Made by a program: the position numbers and the translations under genes. The notes beneath the pieces were generated by a model. It made no database searches. It saw nothing but the letters and a program-made list of their open reading frames with translations, and was not told the DNA's origin. 64,000 bases of DNA. It comes from Icerya purchasi (taxonomy: Eukaryota; Arthropoda; Insecta; Hemiptera; Monophlebidae). Where the stretch lies: positions 401,856,557-401,920,556 of the forward strand of contig CM077115.1 of assembly GCA_039619475.1 (NCBI GenBank), in the 5' to 3' direction. Within the stretch, counting starts at the first letter, position 1; each line of letters starts with the position of its first letter. Shown here one piece after another: positions 1-14,200 of the stretch.

Positions 1-8
1 TTACTCAA

Positions 9-47
9 TTAGCATTCTGCCGATAAGCCACGCCATCTTAAAGGGGC
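9..47 (-). CDS. Exon 8: possible terminal coding exon
   Basis: After a possible acceptor (GTTGTTTATAG) the phase-0 frame from exon 7 reads 12 codons (APLRWRGLSAEC) and then TAA. The intron would be 250 bp. The polypyrimidine tract is weak, the peptide is not recognisable, and the window edge is only 8 bp away. The true last exon could lie outside the window. Confidence 0.35.
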   Translation of the reverse strand, partial: APLRWRGLSAEC

Positions 48-3000
48 CTATAAACAACATGTCTTTAAAAAAAAAAAAATAATAGTATTTTCAATTCGTG
101 AAAATTGTTTTAATAATAATTTCAGTTTGTTGTATTATTACAGTATATACATATATATGTTATTAGTCTTTTATTTTCTTCACTAAAAAAGGACTACGTT
201 TTGATTTTTCATTAGGACTACTACTATTATATATATCATTAAAGATTAATTAAATATTGCGAATATTTTTTTTTTTTTTTTACTTTTTTGAACTTACCGG
301 ATCCTCAAAAGCGGGATTTCCATATGATCTTCTGGAAGCTCTAAGTTTACTTTTTCTACGAGCACTGTTATAAACCGATATATTATCCAAACTATAATCA
401 TCCATTGAAACTGGTGTGCATCGCTGACCGTAGACGCCTTTTTGTCTGTTTCTGATCATACACTACGATAAAAAGTTAAAAGAATTGATTAAAACTAATA
501 TGTTTATGTATATATATATACATATACATATACATATATATATATATATATATACTTGTATATGTAGGCATAGAGTTGTGTTCAGAAAAATATTATACGA
601 CAAAGAGCGAAAAATCAGAAAGAAATAATAAACTAGAACTTTACATGTACGAAGATGGTTCAAATATAAACCGGAATTTTTAAATAAACGCGCAAAAAAT
701 TTATTGTGGAAAAAGTGGTTGCACTGGCAGTTAGACCGGTTTGTTACGAAGCGTGTAGAGCAATTAGAACCGCGTAACCTCACTTTTTAGTGTAGTTAGA
801 GCCATGAGTGAAAAAGAAGTACCAGTGTCTGCTGCGCAACGCATCATTATTCGTTTTTTAGTCAAAGACGACGTAAAATCCGTGGAAATTTACCGAAAAT
901 TACGCGAACAGTTCGGGGATGAGTGTCTCTCCAAAACTCAAGTGTACGAGTGGTGTTCCGCGTTTCGAAAAGGACGTGAAGTGGTGTCAAACATACCACA
1001 TGCGCGGCGCCCAAAAACCAGCATTGCAGATGAACATGTCAAAGCCATCGAACAACTCATTTTGGCTGACCGACGCGTCCGTGTAAGCGATATGACCGAC
1101 GAATTGGGCATCAGCATAGGTAGTATTGAGACAATAATTCATGATCGGCTAGGTTATCGCAAAATTGCAGCCAGATGGGTGCCAAGACTTCTGAATTTTG
1201 AACAGAAATTCACTCGTTGGGAAGTTTGTACGCGTCTCCTGCAGCGGTATGAAGAGGAAAGAGAGAATTTATTGCGGCGAATATTCACCACGGACGAAAC
1301 TTGGGTACACTACTATACGCCGGAGAGTAAACGCTCGTCTATGGAGTGGCGGAAGAAAAAAGGAGTGAGCGCCAGTCAAAGCGAAGTTTACACAGTCAGC
1401 TGGGAAGGTGTTGTGTACCGTGTTTTGGGACATGAAGGGAGTGATCGCAGTCGATTTCCTAACTGAACAACGTACTCTGACGGCGCATTATTACAGTAAC
1501 CTCCTAAAAAACACAGTCAAACCGGCCTATCGAACAAAAAGGCGCGAAATTCCGATCCGTAGTGCGATACTGCTTCAAGACAACGCCAGGCCACATACCG
1601 CTCGGCTCACGATGGAGACATTGGCCGAATTGGGCTGGGAAACACTTGAACATCCTCCTTACAGTCCAGATTTGTCGCCGCCTTGTGATTATTATTTGTT
1701 TGGCCCGTTGAAAGAAGCACTTGGTGGACAACGTTTCGACAGCAACGATGAGGTGGAATCGTTCGTGCGCAAATGGCTATGTGACAAGCCGCGAGATTTT
1801 TACGAAAAAGGAATAAAAAAATTGCCGGTGAGGTGGAAAAAGTGCGTAGCGTGCGAGGGGGGTTATCTCGAAAAATTGTAAAAAATATGAGCACTGTAAG
1901 TATAAAATAAAAATTTTTATGACGAAATTCCGGTTTATATTTGAACCACCCTCGTAATTACAGGTAACATAACTGTTCAAACATGATTCAAAAAAAAAAA
2001 TAAACAAACAAATAAATTTATACCGTGTAAAATGAATAGCGTTACAAGAAAATGAAAAAATTAATTATGTTATACGTATTTTGTAACAGAATAGCACAAC
2101 TAACTTTCCTTTTTATAAAAAATAAATGAACAAAAATCTTAAAATCTTTCGTTCGAAAACTGCTTCAGTAATGGAAAAAATTTCGTAAAGCAACACACTG
2201 TTTTATTCAACTATTTACAATTAAACATCTTTGAAAGAACTCACGGCTACCAATGACCACTGCACCGAATGCTGATGTTTCAAAGCTTGATAGAAGATAT
2301 CTGGAAACAGCCTACACTGGAACGAAGATTATACAAGACATCGATAAGAAAACACGCAAATCAGAAAGAGACCTTCACAGATAGAGAATATTAAATAATA
2401 ATTGCCTGCTGCGCGGAGCAGAATTGCCGCGATTAAAAAGTGTAGCAAGTAAAATAAAATAGTATTTCTATTTAAATACGTACAATTAGGAAAAAAATCA
2501 TTGCGAAACTGAGTATTACGATACACGCGACGCCAACCACTGCGATATTTCTCGTTTCGTCTGACAGTCTGCTATCTCCGTGGAACGTTATTTTATGAAT
2601 CTAGGCACAAAATAAAAGAAATAAAGCAAACGATTTTTGTATTATTTATTGTTTACATTAAACTAAAAATCAGGGCAGAGCGATATACCTACGGATGATT
2701 TGAAGGATGTTCTCCGAGATGATATACCTACGACTCGTAAACTACGCACGTACCTTATTTATACGGATTTAATGCGTTATCTTTAGTTAAGTTAAATTAA
2801 GTGGTCATAGCCGAAAGGCAATAAGTACTGCTGTTAAATAAATAATAATAAATAATAAACTAAAAATCATCGTAGTATTTTTTCAAATCAGGTAAAATTA
2901 GTTATGATGACCCCGTGCGAATATTTCTTTTAAAAGTGGTCAATATTAAAAATAGAATCGTTTTTAACAAAGTTTGAAATCGTGATAAATAGTGGTAGCG

Positions 3001-3777
3001 TTCATCGTTGGTCAATAAATTTTTATCACTATCGCTTCTAATTTTTATAATTTTCATTTTGCGAATATTATAATTTTAGATTAAGTTTTCTTTTTTTCTT
3101 TCTTAATATTCAGTGTATACTTCTCCTTTTCCATTTTGGATTTACAAATACTTTTGGAAAGCGATATTAAAGTACAATTATTCGTACCACACTGTAGTGC
3201 AACCGATTTTTCTTTATTGAATCACACTAAGAGAAGTCTACCGTACTGCAGTTGTAATTGAAGCTGACGCCGAAATGGGAAAACCTTTTTACAAACTGCT
3301 TTGCCGGGATGCGTGTATTTTTAATCGCGAAAGAAGTATTTTTATAGACTGATTATTTAAAATTTATAACACAGATACAGCGCACTGCTGTGCAATAAAT
3401 GCACTTATAATATATACATATATATATTAATTACAACATAATTCTTAGGCTACCACCCATTTGAAAAAATGTCCCAATTTTATGTAACGCGAAAAAGGTC
3501 TCAATTTTATGTAACGTTTGTTATATTTTATAGAATTTTTGTAATTGTTATTTTACAAATGTCACAATATTATGTAACGAAATATGTAACGAAAATGTAA
3601 CGAAGAAATGAATTAATTTTATATAATGAAAGTTAAATGTTAAGATAGGATTTTTATGATTATGTTATTTTTGTGTGTGTTGATGCCAGTAAGAATTACG
3701 TTGTAAATTTTGATCATTTTATACAAAGTAAAGAAGAGAAAGAGACAGAAATGAAAGCAAGGCCAAAATGGCCGAGT

Positions 3778-3810
<33 letters not shown>

Positions 3811-5165
3811 GTATATATGGTAAAAAATAAAATTCTGAACACAGACGCAAATATGGAAATAAATTTTCTTTATGTTATAATGTAACTCTTTTTTTCAAAG
3901 CGTCTACATTATTAATAGTAATAGGCAGAACCGAAAACTTCATTCGTTGAATTCAGCTTTTCTTTTCCGGAAATCGTTTATAGAACCAAATAAATGTTTT
4001 CAATCGGCCTATTCGCAATTTTGTTAATGAAAATTTCTCACCTATATGTAAAACGGCTTACGCTCTCGATGAATTTAGAACTACACAGCCGGTTGGTTGT
4101 GAAAAAGCTCTCGATAACAATAACATCCTTACTGATTTTGAAAAATGTTACTCGAAGTACTATTTCATTTTTGGAATTAAATATAAATGCATGAACATTT
4201 TCAGCAATCGTGCCGATTTAAGTTTTTTGCTGGGTGCTGGGTGAATTAAGGTATTGATATGAGACTATAAACCCGTGTCCCGCATAAAATTGTTATATTA
4301 AAAATAAATATGTATAGAGCACATACTATCAATATTCTCTCGCGTCATGTATAATGCCGCAAATTAAAAAAATTCTGTCTACAATACCACAAATAAATGG
4401 TTAAAACCTAAAAAGAAGGGACACTATAATCATCAACGGCGTGCAATTAGTGAAACCAGCGGTAGGAAAGAATTTGAGATTACGGAAAAATACTATACCA
4501 GCAATTATCTGAAACCGAACCCTAATAAAACCAAAATAACAGAGTTTCACCTGAGAAACAAGGGGTGCGAAATACTAAGTGTCAAATGGTAAGGGATATC
4601 CCTAGAATCCTGCGACAATTCAAAGTACTCAGACACGAAACTAGGCCGAACCTTAACGTGTAAAGAATACTGTGAAAACGCCAAAATGAAAATCGGTAGT
4701 GCAAGGAATCGTCTTCCCTTAGGAAATTGCTCGGTTCTTCTTTTGATGAAGATCCAAATGTATTATGAACAACAGCTCTAACTCTGTACTATTCTGCAGG
4801 TGAATATACTAACGCAGTATAGCGAAATTCAGCACAAGTAAAACGGATAGATGTAGCGCTAAATGGAATCAATGGAGAATAATTTGCCGGATGCATGAAG
4901 ACACCGATTGATGAAATACACAAATATTACGCAGTATAGCAACGCCAAACGTAAGAAGTGATGGCCATGGTAGAAAAAACTTAAAAAGAACAAGACGTAA
5001 GACATCCATTATATATGCGAAAGATGTATCAAAATAAGCCGACTCAAGTCCAGAAAAAGTTTTTTCTTAAAACAGCAAATGTGTTGACTCAAACACCTGA
5101 AATTACTGGAATGGAATTATGGAAGGGAAAGTTGAAAAAAATCTATTGTGAAAACAACCAAAAGA

Positions 5166-5202
<37 letters not shown>

Positions 5203-8200
5203 CACTCCACAGTAATAATATGCTGAATATGGAAAATTCTAAATGGAATAAGAACTATAGAGAACGGTGGGGAAAACATGAAATTATGGAAAATTAAAGA
5301 TGACAACAGATGTGAATGTGTGGCACGGTGCAAGATTCGAAGCCCCTTTTAGTTTGTTCATTTTACTGCCGTTGCGACGCAGGATGAAAGATATCGACAC
5401 TAGTATCAATAGAATCTCAAAAGGCAAGACAATTCAGATTGTTGCATATTGGGAAAAGAAGGGAATGTAAAGCTGACCTTGATGGTATTTATTTATTATG
5501 TCACCAATTACGGGCAGTCTTTCCGTAAGAAGTATTATGCAAAAAGCCAAAAATATCATTTACGTTGTAATATCCGCGAGGTACATACGAATTTTTACTG
5601 GGAGGGGGAATATACAAGTGTGAAATAAATTTACCGGTAACGTAACATTGACTTCATCGGTATGCAAAATTTTCTTTAGTTCTGCTAGTACAGCTTGATC
5701 GTCGTCTAAAACGTACATCGTTACCGAAATTAGCTGTGTAGAATCGTCCGGATTTTTACACTGATTCGGATCTACCACCATTATTATCTGTTCCGGTGAA
5801 AACGACCTACACATTATAAAAATATGTATCGAGCATCGCTTGAGTTTAAAGAAGTATACATAAACAGCTAAATTTTTTTTTTTTTTTCGGGGTTTTCCTC
5901 GAAATATATCACACAATATTTCTTTATGGAAATACAAAAAGTTTTTCTATGCATATGCGAGAATAATAATATGTTAACTGACTTTATAATTATTTTCATG
6001 CGTACTACTCCAGTAGTAAGTAATGATCGATTATAATATTTCTTTGCAACAGAGTACATATACATTTCGGATATACTTAAAATATATTTATTTTCCGTGA
6101 AAAAAATTAACCAAATTGAAATAAAAATTATTATATTTATTTCATAAAATAAAAAACCACAAAAATGCAATTAACAAATTATAAATGCGTTGATTTAGCC
6201 TAAAAATGTATCTATGCCGACACGTAGGATAGAGATTACTGAATTTTAAAGTGGATTTTGCAGTTAGATCCTGATATATCCCAAACACGCGAGAAATTTT
6301 TAAAAAATCATACTGGACGTCATGCAAGATGTCGTTTTTCGATGAAAAAAAAAAAGAAAAAAGTACTGCAATAGACTGACCAGTGAAAAAAATCGATTTG
6401 CATAATGTCAACCTTTTAGGACGCGCGTTAACGAAAAATTATTAACCCAACGTAAAAGTAAGAAAAATTAAATCAGCGTCATTACATTTAGAGATAATAT
6501 AATGGACCCGTGTGAGCAGATAGTGAAACAACAGGAAATTCGAGCAGGTCTTAAAAAAATCGTTAAAAGCATAACGAAGATAGTAAAAGAGGTAGAGATG
6601 GAAATAACAGGAAGAAAAAAAATTATTAATGTAAAAAAAAGGGGAAGAAAATCGAATAAAGCAGTTGGTTTATTAAATGAGCAGAAAAGCAAGACGAAAA
6701 AATAGAAGAAAGATAATCTTAAAGGGGAACTACGTTGGTAGCTGGTAAAATATTTAGGACAATATTTTTTACTCCGTGAAAGAGCGGAAATGATGGCAAG
6801 GCAGAGACAGAATGGTGTGTTTAAAATGAAGGTATGAAGTCAGAGAAAAGCTCTCGTAGGTAAATAAAATTAAGATTACACACTACGTAAGAAGACGAGG
6901 GAGAACTTGGACGGGTCACGCATTAAAAATTTTTTCATGGATAAAACATAAAACTGTGTTGTGTTTATGTGGAGCGCGCCCGCGCGGACGTATGGGATAA
7001 CATGTGTAATCTTTTTTTTTTTTTTTTTTAGAACATGCGTAATCATTGGCTACGACCAAGGAAAACTTATTTAAGAAAAAGAACCGAAGAAACGCATAAA
7101 AAAATCAGGAAAATAAGAATAACAGAAAGCCTCGCAATAAAACAGTCTACCATCAAATGTTCTTAAACAAATATTTACGTGAACATCGTGACTCTTTACT
7201 CCTTCTTTTTTGCGAGAATATTAAGGTTACGTGTATAAAATTTGATATTTCCGTTTGCAATTGTTTAAATCTTTGGCATTTATTTCGTATTTCTTTTAGT
7301 TCGATTGAGCCGTTGAGATTAAAGCTTTCATTCTTGCAAAATAAATAAATTTGTTTCTCTGGTTTATCGTAGTTTTCTTTCTTCTTTCGAGAATTTATTT
7401 TTGCTCACTATTTGCCGCCGAAAATTATGCGATAAAGAATAATCGGAAATTAAATGTGTGAAAAAATCGAAATAAACCTTACTAGAAATGACCAACTGAG
7501 ACGTGTCCTGTGTTTGATCACTGCTGCGTATGAACATTAGAGTACCTACGGTCGAATAGAAGACAATTGTGGGTAAAACGTATAAAGACTACTTTTTGAC
7601 TGTAGCAAAATATTCAACTTTTTCATATCTGTAGATTATTAAAACTTTATAGTTGTTTTTTGTTTTTGTAATTAAATTTTTTTTTTTTTGCCTTAACTTT
7701 CACCATTCTGGCCAGTATGACAGTTTATCATCTATTACATTTTTAATTTAAACTAAAATATTAGTGTTTTTAATAAATTTAAATAGTCAATTTTCCGATT
7801 CTTAAACGACCTGTTGAACTGATATTGGTAGTGTCCCATATAATAAATCAGTAGAATCGCCTGCATCAAGTCTTTCCGTACTTGATTGTATAGTTCGCAT
7901 TGCCAAACCAAATGTTCCAGAGATCCGATGTATCCGCATTCGCATAAGTTACTTGATACTATTTTCCTTTGGTATCATTTTTCCGTAGTCCCCTTATGTG
8001 ATCTGTTCTAATTCTAATTTAAGTTGTATAAATTCGTTATTCATCTTTTTTTTTTTTGTAAACCAGTATTTGTTGCTAATTGTTTTCTGTCTCTGATTAT
8101 ACTTTAACCACAGGTTTTGCTTTTCTCTTCATAATCGTTTTTTTTACGTTATTTTTAATTTAAATTTAAAAAATTCTTTGTTTACCTCTTTTTAAAAAAA

Positions 8201-11200
8201 ATTTATGAAAAGAAAAGAAAATCGTAGTTAAATGCCGACATAGAAATTTAAAAAAAAAAAAAAAAAAGTGACTAGAAGATACGTTTCTCTTGTTGTAATT
8301 AATAATATTTTGTTATTTTGCTTGGTGTATTTTTAAAATGATTTAAATTTATTAAGATTAAATATAATTTACATTGCATGTTAAACTACTTTACATACTG
8401 TATATAAGTAACAATATGTATGCAGTCAGGTTGGCCGAGCGGTCCAAGGCGCCAGATTTAAGCTCTGGTTCCCCAACGGGAGCGTGGGTTCGAATCCCAC
8501 ACCTGACAACTTTTTAAATTTTTTTACATTGATAATTTTAAAAAATTGAATCTTTATAATTACTTGTTGGAAAAGCAATAATATGTTAAATAATTTTTTT
8601 TTGAAAAATATAAAAATCGAAAATTTAATTTCTTTTCTAAACGAAATTATGTAGCAATTTTTATTACATATTTATATAAAATATCTTTATAAATTTTTCT
8701 TTTTAAAATGTTTCTCTTTAATTCTTTTTTTATATATGGATAATTTTTAAAAACCAAATAAACCGCTTTAAATTAAAAAAATAAAATTATTTTTAATTTA
8801 AATTTCACAAACAAAATGCTTGATTTAAATTAAAATTATCTAAATTATACGAAATTTTTAATAAATTATTCTTTATAAAAATATAAAAAATGAACTACTT
8901 TTTATGAACTTCTTTTTTCTTCCGATTATACTTATTCTTGAACGATATACAACTATTGAAACGTACATTACTTGTTTAAAATAAAATTGTATTAAAAAAT
9001 ATATGTGTATGTATGTATTATATATATATGTATATATATACATACTTGTGAATATATATATATATACATATATTGTTCGTTTCGAAAGTCATACAATTTT
9101 CCGAATACTTAAAACTCGACATTATATTTTTTTCAAATTGAAGCTCGGACGCTTTAAATTTTTTATCTATACTTCAAAGGATAAAGTTAAAAATTTGAAA
9201 ATTCGTATTACGTATTAGAAATAAAATCAATATTTTAATAAATACAAAATGTTAACTACATCCATAAACCATAAATAATAAATTAATAGGATTTAAAGTT
9301 AGTACTTTTGGTGAATGAATTATAAAAATGTTGGTAACATTTACACAACTTCCACTTCCGCAAACTGTATAACTTGAAATAATAAGCACGCTATTTTTCA
9401 GAAATATATCAATAATTACACAGAATAAGTGGCATGGCACCGTATTCACACAAAATTTCTAATTCATAAAAATTACTTTCTCTTTGTCATAAACTTACAG
9501 AAAAATAATTCCCAATTTTAAATTTCAAAAGTTCCTGTCGGAAGTAATCCTACCTAGATATTGTATTTCAAATAAAGTGTTTAAACAGAAAATTTGACTT
9601 GCACATTGAACAGCAATTCAGTAATATTTTGTTTATTATTGCGAGAAATATAAAAATAACAGTGTTAAAATGAAAAACTAAATTGTTTAAATTTGAGACT
9701 TTATTTCGCACTATATTTTACTTTTCGAATTTATTTGAACACATATATTAGAGTGAACGAGGGTAATACACAGCAGAGATCACTAGCACACGTTTTTAGT
9801 TCTTGCGTCACTGATCCAAACTGAAGAAGAGTTTTTACAACTGTCTTAGACATCGTTGAATTCTTTTTTATCTAGAACATTCGAGCTTTATTTAATTTTT
9901 TTCACAGATACGCCAAATATGTTTTATCTGCTCTATTCAAAATTATTTCAATTCATATTTATTTTACGAAATCGCATAATTAAATATGAAAAGAAATTAG
10001 ATTATTTCAAACGCTAAAAATAATTATTAGTAGTTGTGTGATGCTTTTAAATTTTATTTTTATTATTCTAAATGGTCTTTTTCATAAAATTGAATACAGT
10101 CAAAAGCTTTTTTTATTTACGATGGTTTTATATAGTAAATTATAAGTTTAAAGGAGAAAATAAAAATAAACATTTTATTAATCGTCATCCGGAAAAGTTC
10201 CGCAAAATTATATATCAGTAAATTTTGTTATTTGTATCCGGTGTCGATGGACAGTTCCTAAAAAACCTCCGACGAAGAAACGTGACAACCTTTTCCACGA
10301 TTTCAAAGGTCTTTCCCTTTTTTAGGAAAAGAAGGCTTAGACCATAGAGAACCTTACAGTACGAAGAGTTATCTATTTTTTTGCATAGGTAGTCTATATT
10401 TTAATTTTTTTAATTTCTATACACATCTGCAATTTAAATGTTGTACAACTTTATTCGTATTTTAAATCGTTTTTCTTTGTTTACTTTCATTAACGCTGCC
10501 TTTATAAACTTTTTTATGTGTGAACGTTTATGACTTTCATTTGAATAAAATGTTCTACCTAACAAATGAAATTACAAAATAAGCTATTAAAAATTTTTAC
10601 ACCGAATGTAAGAATTAAATCTGTGCAGGACAATCATAATATTGTGTACTTTAAACAGTACTAGATGTTGTAGGTTAACTTTGTATTTTTATATTGGCAA
10701 ATATTATAGTCACAAAAAAATACACATTATGCGATTACCGAAAAGGTTAATGATTTTTTGAAAACTCTGGTGAACTTTTAAATGATGGTACACTATTTTT
10801 GTTATTTGTTTACTCCATATTTATATGGGTATATATAAAAAAAAAGGTACTTAATTATTTTTTATTTAAAAAAAAAACACAACATAGTGTGTATTTTGCA
10901 CGAAAGCAGAATTATGTGAAATTAATTTATGTCGTGTGAATTATATATTGACTTTTTAAAATTATTATTTTTTTTTTTTTCGATGAAAAATATTGAAAAT
11001 TTGTAAAAATTAATACTGCTAGTAAATAAATCAATTTTTCATAAAATAATAATGATAAAAAAAATGTCATAAACTTCGCATAATATTGCAGAAAATATAA
11101 TTGGCGATATGAATACGATTTTCCGGTTAAATATTAGAGAAAACAAAATAAAAACTAAAAAAAAAAAAGTAATGAAAAATCAAAATAAAGAAGGAGACAT

Positions 11201-14200
11201 GATTTTTAATAAATTATCGCGTTAAGTTTTTAAAAATCATATGAATTTTTTAATTTAATTTTTCATCACTATTTTTTTTTTTTAGTTTTTATTTATTTAT
11301 TACTTTCTTTTTAAAAATTTAACCGGGAAGTTCATATCGCCAATTATATTTTCTGCACACTACAATTTATAATTGGCGGTATCAGAAATAATTTCAAATA
11401 CTTACTTAGAAGAACGACTAGTTATATAGCGAGACATTGATTCCCTCAGTAAATGTGATAAATGACACAAATGCTTGGCGGATGATTTAAACACGATATC
11501 GAAGTAAGCTGGAATGTCAGGTCGATGTTGGTGACTGAAAATGTTCTTTTTCGTTTTATTTTCACTCTCGGAACTGCTGTTTTTTGATGGAACGACAGTG
11601 GAACCAGACAAAGTAACATCGTACGAAGGAGAGAATGTTGCAGGTGATTTGGGCGACGCAGACGAAGAACTAGAACTTTGACTGGTACGAACGATGAACG
11701 ATGTGCTGCTGTTTCTTATGGAAGAGATAACGCTTTTTGAAGTCGTATCAATGCCGTTATCGGTAGCTTTAGTGAAACTGTTTCTTGACGACGAATTCTC
11801 TGGAACAATTGAAGAGAAAGAATGACTGCTGAAAGTTACTTTCTCGGGAGCGGCCGTTGATGAAGTATTAAAAACCACACCGGGCGTTGTAGTTATTCTG
11901 GGAACAGTGCTAGTAGAGGTTGTAGTAATTTCAGTAAATGAAGCCTTCGGAGTGGTGGAAGTGTTATTTCGATGTAAGGTGTAGGCAGGAGTTGAAGAAG
12001 AATAGTTCGTTACAGTATCCGGAAATTCGAGCATTGGACCGGCAATTGAAGAATTCTCAACAACGGTGAACCTAGAAGTATTTGGAATAGCCGATACGGT
12101 TGACGTATTCCACGATGTCGATGTAGTAAATGACTCATTCGGTGCGATCGAAGCATTTTTTCGACTATGCGTTTCCAGAACTGACAAGTCATTATCCCTT
12201 ATGTTTGTCACATAAGTAGGCTGTTGATAATCGACGTCCTGCGTAATTTCTGTGGGTGCAACAACTCCTGCCGGTAAATTTTCGCTAGTTGCAAGAAAAG
12301 GTTTTAACGTGCTACTGACCTCGTTCGATAAGATTGCATCTTCATTGTTTTGAATGTGCAGTTTCTCGTCTACAACTTCGTCAGATAGATCGCCTGCGAA
12401 AGAAAAGAAAATTTCAATAAAACATTCCGTTATTAGTGCCGTGAAATTCTTAATTATTTCTGTCGATAAAAGTGTTCGATGATGCTCTTTATTCGATGAT
12501 GCTCTTTATACGATAACATCGAAAGTAACTTTAAAAGAATTCCGCATATTACGGTAATTATTATAGTTTTTCATATTGATTTAAATTGAGAATAATCCTT
12601 ACCAATTATTATATATCTTTAAACCTTTAGCGATTGTATATGTCAAATGTGTAAAGCTAATATAATTTGTTATAAAAATTTCGGTAATTTAAACCTGAAT
12701 AAATGTCATTTCCGGATACTTTTCATTTAAGCTGGAGCGCGTTTGAATATTTCATTATAAAACGGTATAAAATTTGAATAAAGCAGATAATTGATGCGCA
12801 TGTGGTATAGAATGCACTAGGCAAATTAAAAATGCGGATTTATTTCGTGTATGTATATAATTTAAGAAAGTTACCGTAAAGTATAAAAGAATAAAAATTA
12901 AAAATTGTTTAAAAATTTATCTTCTTGTAGTAAACAGAAGCTAATAAACGTACTTTTACGTTTCCGGAAACTTAAAATACCTCAACAATGAACATCATTA
13001 TTCATTGTCCTTCTTAATCAAAGATTTGATAGCTTTTGAGAACTAATAATAATAATTATTACTGTAAACAGTTATTACAACGAAAAAGCTTCACGGTTCG
13101 TATATGCAAAAAGTGTTCGCGGATAAAAATAATGTTTCATTTGTCCACGTTGTTGATGTAATTTGAATCTATCTGTCGAATTATATCACAAGTACACGTG
13201 AAAAACTGGTCCGCAGTAATTAATTGCGAGTTCTTTAAATTTTTCAAAATGCCGTTAATTAAGAGGAGCGATCGATATCGTGTTCAGATATTTTATTTAT
13301 GTTTCCGGCAATATGGAAATACGTCGAAAAGCCGTTATGTATTTCTGTTTGTCGCAAGATGTATTTTCGTGTTTTTTGATGACTTTTAATAAATATAAAA
13401 GATACAAGGTGCTTCGAACTTCTTCATTATTATTGTTATTATTATTATTCTTTTTAAATATTCTGAGAATTAATTTAAAGCCGTTCAAACGTACAGAGAG
13501 TGAATGGATCCATATATACCTTTTGGAAGTAAAATGAAGTTTTCGATAATTTCGTTTTCACCATGTGAAATTAGACGCGCAAAATAATCCCAAATTTGTA
13601 AATATCGCAATAAATTCGATGATAAATATCCTTCGTACGGCTCACGTTGGTGTTCCTCCAGGTAACGAGTTGACTGGGCAGCTCAGTCTGCAATTTTTTT
13701 CACAGCGCCATGTAACCTCCCCCGCTTCCCTCTACACTAGCTCACGTTTCAACTTGGAGTAGAATAGGAACAGGAATGGAGATCTACAAGCATATTATTT
13801 CGATACATAACACCATTAAAGGGAATTTCTCGTAAAGATTTTTCTGCCTTGAACTGACTCCGAATAGGTGGCACAGCCCTCTCGCGCAGTTACATCTACA
13901 TGGACCAAAATTACCTCTCTAAACACCCATCCCGTCTGTAGCCAGTCGATATCTTAAGTGTTCCTTTTTTGCAGCGTCCGATCCGTCTACATTACACCTA
14001 GTTCTGCTAGTAAAATTCTATCAAACGCCTCCTCCTCAATCACAGCCGTATTAGCTTTCTTACGAGACGGCTGCCTTTACGCATGACCCTTCTAAATAGG
14101 ATCCATGTGCTGTAATGACCTTGGCAATTAAACACTGTACGCGCGTCTTGTACGTTTAAACGAGAAAAACAATCATCCGTTTTATTAGAATTTTTTACTC

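Noticed and set aside
6502..6705. Lys-rich 67-codon frame
   Set aside because: Low-complexity, A-rich strand; complement frame is equally open.
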